Origin: Oceanicella actignis
GTDB lineage: Bacteria > Pseudomonadota > Alphaproteobacteria > Rhodobacterales > Rhodobacteraceae
Assembly (NCBI RefSeq): GCF_008124525.1
Contig: NZ_VNHJ01000001.1
Coordinates: 530,120-594,119 of the forward strand
Length of the DNA stretch: 64,000 nt
Direction of reading: 5' to 3'
Notes under the pieces: model-generated
Database searches by the model: none
Seen by the model: only the letters and a program-made list of their open reading frames with translations
What the model was told of the DNA's origin: nothing
In this document: positions 1 through 7,069 of the stretch, one piece after another
Numbering within the stretch: the stretch's first letter is position 1
Layout: every line of letters begins with the position of its first letter
Made by a program: the position numbers and the translations under genes

Positions 1-56
1 CGTGCAACTTCGTCGAGATCATGCCCCGCCTCGAGGAGCATCTGCGCCGCAAGTGA
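1..56 (+). CDS. C-terminal end of an unidentified protein (partial)
   Basis: Only the last 17 codons and the TGA stop (54-56) lie in the window. They read in the frame starting at base 3 and end in a charged, helical-looking tail (EEHLRRK). The short spacing to the convergent penicillin acylase gene and the G/C-ending codons fit a real gene end. Too little is present to name a family. Confidence 0.45.
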   Translation, partial: CNFVEIMPRLEEHLRRK

Positions 57-68
57 GCGCGCCGCCGC

Positions 69-2555
69 TCAGCCCCTTTCGTCCGACCCCTCGGGCCCGA
101 GGGGCGTGAGCAGCGTCACGCCCTGCGCGCCGGCCTCGGCATCGGCGAAGTCGAGCGACATGCGCAGCGCGTCGCCCCGCCGCCACAGCAGCGACTGGTC
201 GTCGTAGAAGCGCGAGAGCGGATGCCCGCTCTGCCCGGTCGAGATCACGATCAGCGAGCTGTCGGGATCGGCGAAGTCCACCACCATGCGCATCCCCGCC
301 GCGGTGACCACCTTGTGCGGCTCGGGACCCGAGCCCGCGCCCTGCGCGCGCAGCAGCGTGAAGTCGCCGCCCGAGGCTTCGTGCGTGATGTTGACCAGCG
401 GCGCCAGCAGCGCGAAGCGGCCCAGCGGCGTGTGCTCGTGCGTGGCGACATGGGCCTCGCCCCAGCGCCAGCCGCGCGGGTCGGGGCCGTAGCGCTCGGC
501 CAGCGCGCCCAGCGCGTCGTCCAGCGCCAGCGCGGCCATCTCGGCGCAGGTCTCGACGCGGGTGGTCTTGTTCACGTCGCACCACGCGCCCGCGCCGCCG
601 ATGTCGCGGAACACGCGCTCGACGAAGACCGGGCGCGGGCCGGCGACCAGCTCGACCGCGGGGCCCAGCTCGTCGGCCGCCAGGCGCAGGGTCAGGCGAC
701 GCATCCACTCGGCGAAGATCAGCGGCTCGGGGGCGTGCTGGGTCATCTCGCCGTTCCACTCGCCCAGCATCTCGAGCGCCTCGCGCCGGCGCGCCTCGAC
801 CGGGTCGGCGGGGGCGGCGGCGCCCGTCCACCACAGGTCGCGCGCGATCAGGGGCAGGACCGCGCGCGCCATCTCGGACACGGCGTCGTTCTGCAGGGCG
901 GCGGCGCCGTCGCGGCTGTGGAACTCGCGCGAGGCCAGCTCCTTGCGGATGCGGCGGATGCGGTAGGGATCGCCCCAATGGAAGCTGACATGGCGCGGAT
1001 AGGGCGCCTGCGCGGTGCGGTTGTTGGCGTTGGCCACCGCCCCCGAGGCCGGGCGCATGACGCGCGGAAGGTCGGGCGTGCGCAGATAGCCCGTCCAGTC
1101 GTTCACCGCCACCCAGCCCGGCGCGGGCAGCCGCCCCTTGCCGGGGTTGAGCCGGTGGCGCAGCGGCAGGCGGCCGGCCACGATCATGCCCACGTCGCGC
1201 TCGTCGGCCAGGGTGACGTTGAGCGGCGGCGCCACATGGTCGGCCATGGCGGCGGCGCCCTCGTCGATGTCGCGCGCCAGCATCAGCTCGAAGGCGGCGG
1301 TGAACGAGCGGTCGTCCTCGGTCAGCGCCGTCCAGCTGAGCGCCGCGACATGGCCCGCGGGCGTCACCTGCGCCAGTCCCAGCTGGTCGGGCGGCAGCAC
1401 CGGGCCGTGGCGCGTCCAGCGCAGCTCGACCTCCTCGGGCGGGCGGCCGGCGACCTGGATCAGCTCGCGGCGCACGCGAAAGGGCGCGTAGCCTTCGGGC
1501 GTCAGGTAGCGCGAGGGGTCTTCGGGGTCGAGCTTCTCGATGTAGATGTCGGCGTCGTCGCCGTAGCTGGCGGTCAGCCCCCAGGCGAGGCGCTCGTTGC
1601 GGCCGATCAGGATCAGCGGCAGCCCCGGCACGGCGGCGCCCATGATCCCGCCGACTCCCGGCAGCTCGAGCCGCGCCAGGTGCCAGATCGAGGGCGCCGA
1701 CAGCCACAGATGCGGATCGTTCGCCAGAATGGGCTTGCCCGCGGCGGAGCGCGCGCCGCTCAGCGCCCAGGCGTTCGACGCGCCGCCCCGCCCGGCCGCC
1801 GGCAACGCCTGCGCCGTGCGCGGCGCGCCCGCCGCAGGGCGGGCGAAGCGCAGGCCGGGGAACAGCGCGGCGTAGTCGGGCAGGGCGATGGAGCCGTCTT
1901 CGGGGTAGTCGGGGTCGATGTCGCGCAGCCGTTCGGCGGGCAGCAGCAGCGACAGCGCGGCGCGGCGCACCTCGGCCGCGGCATGGTCGCTCAGGCGCAG
2001 CGCCAGCAGCTTGGCGATCGACAGGCTGTCGGCGGGCGTCCAGGGGGCGATGCTGCGCGAGAAGAACAGGAATTCGGGCGCGCCGCGCCCCAGCGCCTGG
2101 TCGGCCACCGCGCGCAGCCGCGCGTTGACCCCGCGCGCATAGGCCTCGAGCGCGGCGCGCGCGCGCGGGCTTTGCCGCGCCACCGCCGCGCGCGCCAGGC
2201 GGTGCAGGTCCAGCGCGCGCATCATCCGGTCCACCGGCAGCAGCGCGGGGCCGAACAGCTCGGCCAGGCGGCCCTGGGCGGCGCGGCGGTTCAGCTCCAT
2301 CTGCCACAGCCGGTCCTGCGCGTGGGCGAAGCCGAGGGCGAAGAACGCATCCTCTTCGGTCTCGGCGCGGATGTGGGGAACGGCGTGCGCGTCGCGCAGG
2401 ATCCGCGCCGGCGCGCCCAGCCCGCGCACGGCGAAGTCGCGGTCGTAGTCGGGCAGCGAGCCGGCCACCAGCAGATAGGCCGCCGCCAGCGCCAGCGCGC
2501 TCAGCGCCGCAAGCGCGCCCAGCGCGCGATAGAGCCATTTGAACGCCGTCGCCAT
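69..2555 (-). CDS. Penicillin acylase family protein (Ntn-hydrolase)
   Basis: Encodes about 828 aa, the usual length for a penicillin/acyl-homoserine-lactone acylase precursor. A hydrophobic N-terminal segment (about residues 8-32) is a signal peptide or anchor, so the enzyme should act in the periplasm. The alpha-domain signature FALGFAHAQDRLWQME follows. The self-cleavage and catalytic site is GASNAW near residue 260, where the Ser becomes the N-terminal nucleophile of the beta subunit; NDPHL follows. An ATG at 2555 is preceded by GAGGAAG and is preferred over an upstream ATG at 2630, which would add 25 charged residues. The natural substrate cannot be read from sequence: beta-lactam side chains, N-acyl amino acids and acyl-homoserine lactones are all known for the family. 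It converges on the partial gene at the window start. Confidence 0.9.
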   Translation of the reverse strand: MATAFKWLYRALGALAALSALALAAAYLLVAGSLPDYDRDFAVRGLGAPARILRDAHAVPHIRAETEEDAFFALGFAHAQDRLWQMELNRRAAQGRLAELFGPALLPVDRMMRALDLHRLARAAVARQSPRARAALEAYARGVNARLRAVADQALGRGAPEFLFFSRSIAPWTPADSLSIAKLLALRLSDHAAAEVRRAALSLLLPAERLRDIDPDYPEDGSIALPDYAALFPGLRFARPAAGAPRTAQALPAAGRGGASNAWALSGARSAAGKPILANDPHLWLSAPSIWHLARLELPGVGGIMGAAVPGLPLILIGRNERLAWGLTASYGDDADIYIEKLDPEDPSRYLTPEGYAPFRVRRELIQVAGRPPEEVELRWTRHGPVLPPDQLGLAQVTPAGHVAALSWTALTEDDRSFTAAFELMLARDIDEGAAAMADHVAPPLNVTLADERDVGMIVAGRLPLRHRLNPGKGRLPAPGWVAVNDWTGYLRTPDLPRVMRPASGAVANANNRTAQAPYPRHVSFHWGDPYRIRRIRKELASREFHSRDGAAALQNDAVSEMARAVLPLIARDLWWTGAAAPADPVEARRREALEMLGEWNGEMTQHAPEPLIFAEWMRRLTLRLAADELGPAVELVAGPRPVFVERVFRDIGGAGAWCDVNKTTRVETCAEMAALALDDALGALAERYGPDPRGWRWGEAHVATHEHTPLGRFALLAPLVNITHEASGGDFTLLRAQGAGSGPEPHKVVTAAGMRMVVDFADPDSSLIVISTGQSGHPLSRFYDDQSLLWRRGDALRMSLDFADAEAGAQGVTLLTPLGPEGSDERG

Positions 2556-2686
2556 GCCCGCCCGCTTCCTCGGCCTGTCTTCCGTTCCGGCCGCGCGCCG
2601 CGATTCGGCCCGCGCGCTTGACCTGAACATCGCGGGCCGTCAGTTTCCAGACCCAAGCGCCGCATCGTCGCAAGGAGGGAAAGCGC

Positions 2687-3550
2687 ATGGCCAAGGTCGC
2701 CTTCATCGGTCTGGGCGTGATGGGATATCCGATGGCCGGACATCTGGTCGCGAACGGGCACGAGGTCACGGTCTACAACCGCACGCATCTCAAGGCCGAG
2801 AAATGGGTCGCCCAGCATGGCGGGCGCATGGCCGCCAGCCCCGCGGGCGCGGCCGAGGGGGCCGAGTTCGTCTTCGCCTGCGTGGGCGACGACGACGATC
2901 TGCGCTCGGTCACCACCGGCCCCGGCGGCGCCTTCGAGGCGCTCGAGCCCGGCATGATCTTCGTCGATCACACCACCGCCTCGGCCCGCGTCGCGCGCGA
3001 GCTGCACGCCCATGCCGCCGAGCACGGCGCCCATTTCATCGACGCGCCCGTCTCGGGCGGACAGTCGGGCGCCGAGAACGGCGTGCTGACGGTGATGTGC
3101 GGCGGCGAAGAGGGGCCCTACGCCCGCGCCGAGCCGCTCATCATGTCCTACGCGCGCTCGTGCCGGCTGATGGGGCCGTCCGGGGCGGGGCAGCTGACCA
3201 AGATGGTCAACCAGATCTGCATCGCCGGGCTGGTGCAGGGCCTGTCCGAGGGGCTGGCCTTCGCGATCAAGGCCGGGCTCGACGCCAAGGCGGTGGTCGA
3301 GGTGATCTCGAAGGGGGCCGCCGGTTCGTGGCAGATGGAGAACCGCGGCCCGACCATGATCGACGACAAGTTCGACTTCGGCTTCGCCGTGGACTGGATG
3401 CGCAAGGATCTGAAGATCTGCCTCGAGGAGGCCGACGCCAACGGCGCGGCGCTGCCGGTCACGGCGCTGGTGGACCAGTTCTACAAGGACGTGCAGGCCA
3501 TGGGCGGCGGCCGCTGGGACACCTCGAGCCTGATCCGCCGCCTGCGCTGA
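2687..3550 (+). CDS. NAD(P)-dependent beta-hydroxyacid dehydrogenase (3-hydroxyisobutyrate dehydrogenase family)
   Basis: This 287-aa protein has the full family plan. A Rossmann fold starts at residue 4 with GLGVMG (8-13). The substrate loop DAPVSGG lies near 117-123. The catalytic lysine is K172 in GQLTKMVNQ, and the rest is the helical C-terminal dimerisation domain. The family oxidises 3-hydroxyisobutyrate, tartronate semialdehyde or related hydroxyacids; the member here cannot be assigned to one substrate. AAGGAGGGA sits just before the ATG. It is transcribed away from the acylase gene and appears monocistronic, ending at a perfect hairpin shared with the convergent SYLF gene. Confidence 0.92.
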   Translation: MAKVAFIGLGVMGYPMAGHLVANGHEVTVYNRTHLKAEKWVAQHGGRMAASPAGAAEGAEFVFACVGDDDDLRSVTTGPGGAFEALEPGMIFVDHTTASARVARELHAHAAEHGAHFIDAPVSGGQSGAENGVLTVMCGGEEGPYARAEPLIMSYARSCRLMGPSGAGQLTKMVNQICIAGLVQGLSEGLAFAIKAGLDAKAVVEVISKGAAGSWQMENRGPTMIDDKFDFGFAVDWMRKDLKICLEEADANGAALPVTALVDQFYKDVQAMGGGRWDTSSLIRRLR

Positions 3551-3557
3551 GCGAGCG

Positions 3558-3580
3558 GGCCGGCGCGCGTCGCGCCGGCC
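3558..3580. terminator. Bidirectional hairpin between convergent genes
   Basis: A perfect 10-bp inverted repeat (GGCCGGCGCG, 3-nt loop, CGCGCCGGCC) lies 8 bp after the dehydrogenase stop and 10 bp from the SYLF gene stop. There is no T-run on either strand, so termination efficiency is uncertain. Confidence 0.55.
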
Positions 3581-3590
3581 GCCGGGCGCG

Positions 3591-4148
3591 TCAGCGCTTG
3601 ATGCGGGTGTATTTCGCGCCCTCGAGCGACAGCCCCGCCATGATCCCGCGCTCGCCGAACACGACCTCGATCACCGGGTGGCGCGCGGTGGTGGTCGAGA
3701 TGCCCGCCTGAAGCCCGTCCTCGGGGGTGACGACCTGCGCGTCGGCGCCCAGCTCCCATCCCTCCGAGCGGCGGAACTTCTCGAGCGCGGCGGTGGTCAT
3801 GAACAGCAGCGCCTGCGACATGCGCTGCACGCCCGCCTGAAGGCCGAAGCTGGCGGCGGCGACGGCGTAGTAGTCCACCGTCACGCCGTTGACGCGCAGC
3901 GCGCCCTCGCCATAGGCGCCGCCGATCAGGAAGCCGGCCTTGGTGATTTCAGGCATCACCAGCACGCCGCGCGCCTTCTCGAGCAGCTCGCGCATCTCGG
4001 GCGACTGGGCGCGCAGCTCGGCCAGCGCCTTGTCCACCTTGTAGTCGATGACGGCCGCGTCCTCGGCCTGCGCCTGGCGCGCGGCGCCAAGCGCCAGCGG
4101 CAGGGCGGCCAGACCGGCCAGGAATTCGCGACGATGGGCGCCTCTCAT
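3591..4148 (-). CDS. SYLF-domain lipid-binding protein (YSC84-related), exported
   Basis: Encodes 185 aa. The first about 28 residues form a signal peptide with a twin-arginine start (RREFLAGLA) and an AQA-type cleavage site, so Tat export is likely. The mature part has the SYLF/DUF500 pattern: KARGVLVMPEITKAGFLIGG, GEGALRV, YYAVAAASFGLQAGVQ and GISTTT. Eukaryotic homologues bind phosphoinositides and actin; bacterial members are usually periplasmic or outer-membrane associated and of unknown role. GGAGAAGG precedes the ATG at 4148. A frame open further upstream is excluded because it would overlap the GST gene. Confidence 0.85.
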   Translation of the reverse strand: MRGAHRREFLAGLAALPLALGAARQAQAEDAAVIDYKVDKALAELRAQSPEMRELLEKARGVLVMPEITKAGFLIGGAYGEGALRVNGVTVDYYAVAAASFGLQAGVQRMSQALLFMTTAALEKFRRSEGWELGADAQVVTPEDGLQAGISTTTARHPVIEVVFGERGIMAGLSLEGAKYTRIKR

Positions 4149-4231
4149 GGGCCTTCTCCTTGTGCTGCCCGGAACGATGCGTTCCGCCTCGGGCCGAGTC
4201 TGGCGCCGCTGCGCGGCCGGAGCAAGGCCGC

Positions 4232-4882
4232 TCAGCCTTCCAGCCGCGCCCGATCGGGAAGGCGCGCGTCCTTGCCCTCGGCCGCGGCGGCGCGAAAATG
4301 GGGCCGCTCGGCCAGGCGCGACATGTAGGCGGCGACCTCGGGCAGCAGCTCGACCCGGCCGATGCGCATCAGGTGCAGCGTGTAGCCCATGGCGATGTCC
4401 GCGGCCGAGAAGCCGCGCGCCAGAATGTGCCCGCCCGACGCCACCCGCGCGGCCAGCGCGCGCTGGGCGCGGGCGATCTGGTCCTCGAGATAGGCCGCAT
4501 GCGCGTCCGAGACCTGGTATTGCGCCATGCCCGCGCGATGCCCGGCCAGCGTGGCGACATGCGTCGCCACGCCCGCCTCGGCGTAGTGCATCCATTGCAG
4601 CCAGTCGCCGTAATCGGGATCGGCCGGGCGCGGGGCGAGCGGGGTCGGGCCGTAGCGGCCGCACAGATACTCCATGGCCGCGATCGACTCGAACACGCGC
4701 GTCTGGCCGTCGATCAGCGCCGGCACCTTGCCCGCCGGATTGATCCGCGCCCATTCCTCCGAGGCCAGCCATTCGCGGTCGAGCGGCAGCGAGATCACCT
4801 CGCCCTCCAGCCCCATCTCGCGCATCAGCCACAGCACGCGGAACGAGCGCGAATGGCGCACATGGAAAAGACGCAAGCTCAT
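4232..4882 (-). CDS. Glutathione S-transferase family protein
   Basis: This 216-aa protein has an N-terminal thioredoxin-like domain (about 1-78) with NPAGKVPALIDG, the cis-Pro loop, and ESIAAMEYL, which binds the gamma-glutamyl part of glutathione. An all-helical C-terminal domain follows, with SAADIAMGY as the N-capping motif. The ATG overlaps the hemB stop by 4 bp (ATGA), so the two genes are translationally coupled and co-transcribed. The catalytic class is not obvious: HSRSF sits where a Ser/Cys-type active residue would be expected. Substrate unknown. Confidence 0.9.
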   Translation of the reverse strand: MSLRLFHVRHSRSFRVLWLMREMGLEGEVISLPLDREWLASEEWARINPAGKVPALIDGQTRVFESIAAMEYLCGRYGPTPLAPRPADPDYGDWLQWMHYAEAGVATHVATLAGHRAGMAQYQVSDAHAAYLEDQIARAQRALAARVASGGHILARGFSAADIAMGYTLHLMRIGRVELLPEVAAYMSRLAERPHFRAAAAEGKDARLPDRARLEG

Positions 4883-5886
4883 GCCGAACCCTCCAGCAGC
4901 TGCGCCGCGCGCGGCGCGAAATAGGTCAGGACGCCGTCGCAGCCCGCGCGCTTGAAGGCCAGCAGGCTTTCCATCATCGCCTGGTCGCCGTCCAGCCAGC
5001 CATTGGCGGCGGCGGCCTGGATCATGGCGTATTCGCCCGACACCTGGTAGGCGAAGGTGGGCGCGCCGAAGGTCTCGCGCGCGCGCCGGCACACGTCCAG
5101 ATAGGGCATGCCGGGCTTGACCATGATCATGTCGGCGCCTTCCTCGAGGTCCGCGGCGATCTCGCGCAGGGCCTCGTCGGTGTTGCCGGGGTCCATCTGG
5201 TAGGTCTTCTTGTCGCCCTTGAGCGCGCCCTTGGCGCCCACCGCGTCGCGGAACGGGCCGTAGAAGGCGCTGGCGTATTTCGCCGCGTAGGACATGATCG
5301 CCACATGCTGGAAGTCGTGCGCCTCGAGCGCGCGGCGGATGACGCCGATGCGCCCGTCCATCATGTCCGAGGGGCCGAGGATGTCGGCGCCCGCCTCGGC
5401 CTGCGCCAGGGCCTGCCGCTCGAGCGCCTCGAGCGTCTCGTCATTGGCCACGTCGCCGTCGCGCACGATGCCATCATGCCCGTCCGAGTTGTAGGGGTCG
5501 AGCGCGACGTCCAGCATGACGCCCATCTGCGGCACGGCGCGCTTGATGGCGCGGGTGGCCGTGTTGACCAGGTTGTCGGGGTTCCAGGCCTCTTCGGCGC
5601 CGGGGGTCTTGCGCGCGGGGTCCGTGCGCGGGAACAGCGCCATGCAGACGATGCCCAGATCCGCCGCGCGGCGCGCCGCCTCGACGGCGCGATCGACCGT
5701 CAGCCGCGAGACCCCGGGCATCGAGGGCACGGGCTCTTCGGCGTCGACGCCGTCGATCAGGAAGAGGGGCCAGATCAGGTCGCGCACGCTCAGCTCGTGC
5801 TCGCGCACAAGGTCGCGGATCCAGGGGGCGCGGCGCAGGCGGCGCGGGCGCGAAAGCGGAAACGGGGCGATGCGCGGCGAGGTCAT
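4879..5886 (-). CDS. hemB: Delta-aminolevulinic acid dehydratase (porphobilinogen synthase)
   Basis: Encodes 335 aa, full length. The enzyme condenses two 5-aminolevulinate molecules to porphobilinogen in tetrapyrrole synthesis. The two active-site lysines are visible: K203 in SYAAKYAS and K257 in MVKPGMPY. The metal region near residues 123-137 is aspartate-rich (DVALDPYNSDGHDG) rather than the three-cysteine zinc site, which marks the Mg-type enzyme known from Rhodobacter relatives. It is the first gene of a hemB-GST pair, and the divergent gene at 6033 encodes a small membrane protein. Confidence 0.97.
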   Translation of the reverse strand: MTSPRIAPFPLSRPRRLRRAPWIRDLVREHELSVRDLIWPLFLIDGVDAEEPVPSMPGVSRLTVDRAVEAARRAADLGIVCMALFPRTDPARKTPGAEEAWNPDNLVNTATRAIKRAVPQMGVMLDVALDPYNSDGHDGIVRDGDVANDETLEALERQALAQAEAGADILGPSDMMDGRIGVIRRALEAHDFQHVAIMSYAAKYASAFYGPFRDAVGAKGALKGDKKTYQMDPGNTDEALREIAADLEEGADMIMVKPGMPYLDVCRRARETFGAPTFAYQVSGEYAMIQAAAANGWLDGDQAMMESLLAFKRAGCDGVLTYFAPRAAQLLEGSA

Positions 5887-6032
5887 GCGGGGGTCTCCGA
5901 TGCGGCTGGCGTCGCCTTCGCAATGCCACGGGCGCGGCCGCGCGGCAAGGCTTGGGCTTCTCCTGGCCGGGGCGGGAAGGCTAAAAGGGGGCCGAGTCGG
6001 CCGCGGCGGCGCGGCGAGGCATGGGGCGGGGC

Positions 6033-6536
6033 ATGAGCGTCGAGACGACGGTGCACAGCATCTGGTATTGGGCGTTGCTGGCCGTTCTCTGGACCTGGGC
6101 CGGGGCCAGCGTGCACGGGGTGCCCCACCATGCCATCCGCCGCGCGGCGCTGCATGGCGGGCCGGATGCGGCGCTGTTCGACGCGCTGGCGCGCCGCAGC
6201 CTGGCGTGGATCGATTTCCGCTTCCATCGCGAGGGGTTGTGGTGGGGGCTGACCGGCGGCTTCGCCCTGTCCTCGCTGACGGTGCTGGCGCTGGGCTTCG
6301 GATACGAACCCGCGCTGGGTCTGTGGGCCGTCGCCGCGCCGTGGAGCGCGTTGTCGGTTCTGGCGCTGCGCGAGGCGCTGGCGCTGCACCGCGCCCAGCC
6401 CGCGCCCGACGAGCTGCTGCGCCGCTTCGTGCGCCGGCGCCGGATTCACGTCGGGGTCGGCTATGCGGCGGTGATGCTCACGGCCGCGGTCTTCGCGCTT
6501 GAAAGGGCTGGGGCGCTGGCTTTTCCGATGCGCTGA
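6033..6536 (+). CDS. Small integral membrane protein, function unknown
   Basis: Encodes 167 aa with about four hydrophobic segments (near residues 6-25, 72-95, 98-115 and 145-160). From memory, the N-terminal pattern (IWYW..LAV.W....GVP, then an Arg-rich loop) resembles a rhodobacterial membrane protein often labelled 'component of SufBCD complex'. I cannot verify that label, and its functional meaning is doubtful. An in-frame ATG at 6021 would add four residues. Neither start has a perfect Shine-Dalgarno; the one at 6033 follows a G-rich stretch. It diverges from hemB. Confidence 0.7.
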   Translation: MSVETTVHSIWYWALLAVLWTWAGASVHGVPHHAIRRAALHGGPDAALFDALARRSLAWIDFRFHREGLWWGLTGGFALSSLTVLALGFGYEPALGLWAVAAPWSALSVLALREALALHRAQPAPDELLRRFVRRRRIHVGVGYAAVMLTAAVFALERAGALAFPMR

Positions 6537-6538
6537 CG

Positions 6539-6556
6539 CGCCGCCGCGCGGCGGCG
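6539..6556. terminator. 18-bp perfect palindrome after the membrane protein gene
   Basis: CGCCGCCGC/GCGGCGGCG directly follows the stop at 6536 and could fold as a transcript-end hairpin. No T-run follows, so this is only a candidate. Confidence 0.35.
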
Positions 6557-6700
6557 GGGATCGGGTCCGCCTTCGCGCCCGCCGCAAGGGCCGTCGCCCT
6601 GTCAGTCGCCGCCATTTTTTCGCTGGGTCCCTGGTCCGCCCCCGCCGCGCCGTCGCTTTCGAGGGTTCCTTGCGCCGACGTGCAAGCTTGCGCGCCCCGC

Positions 6701-6727
6701 GGGTCTGGGTCTGGGTCTGGGTCTGGG
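6701..6727 (+). repeat. GGGTCT hexanucleotide repeat (G-quadruplex motif)
   Basis: Four exact GGGTCT units are followed by GGG, giving five G3 tracts separated by uniform TCT loops on the mfd coding strand. This meets the simple G3-N3 rule for quadruplex formation and is also a slippage-prone microsatellite. Confidence 0.9.
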
Positions 6728-6856
6728 CCCGGGTTCCCGGATTTGGCCTTGGCGGCAAGGCGTCAATCGCCGCCGGCTTCGGCCGGGCGGAACGCGCGGC
6801 GCCGCCGCGCCGCGCGCCCGAGCGCACGCGCCCGAGGGGCCGGCGCGCATGCGCAG

Positions 6857-6886
6857 GCCCCCGCACGCCTCGCCCCCGCACGCCTC
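6857..6886 (+). repeat. 15-bp direct tandem repeat, two copies plus a decayed third
   Basis: GCCCCCGCACGCCTC occurs twice head to tail (6857-6871, 6872-6886) and is followed by a degenerate partial copy to about 6899. It lies in the gene-free leader of mfd. Confidence 0.85.
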
Positions 6887-7069
6887 GCCCCTGCGCGCCC
6901 CGGCCGGGCACCTCGTCCAATGGGGGCCGACCAGTCAGGCCGTCCAGGCCGCCCCCCCACCCGGCGCCCGCCTGTGCGGCCGCCCGCGCGCCCGCCTCCG
7001 CCCGTGGCCGCCCGCCTCGGCGGGCGCGCCGCGCTTGCGCGCTGGCGGCCGACGCGCTACCTCGCGCGC

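Larger units (their letters stand above)
6557..7069. other. Gene-free 0.5-kb leader upstream of mfd
   Basis: No reading frame here has protein-like composition. Frames in all phases give Arg/Pro/Ala-rich low-complexity strings. The stretch holds a GGGTCT repeat (6701-6727) and a 15-bp tandem repeat (6857-6886). A frame open from 6680 into mfd would add 130 low-complexity residues and is not credible as protein. The mfd promoter must lie here, but I cannot place it. Confidence 0.6.

Noticed and set aside
222..2621. Long open frame of about 800 codons on the plus strand opposite the penicillin acylase gene
   Set aside because: Its product is Arg/Gly/Ala/His-rich low complexity with no family pattern; it is the antisense shadow expected where G+C-rich codons make stops rare.
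6680..7069. In-frame N-terminal extension of mfd by 130 codons
   Set aside because: It is Arg/Pro/Ala low complexity encoded by the tandem repeats, and known Mfd proteins begin close to the residues encoded at 7070.
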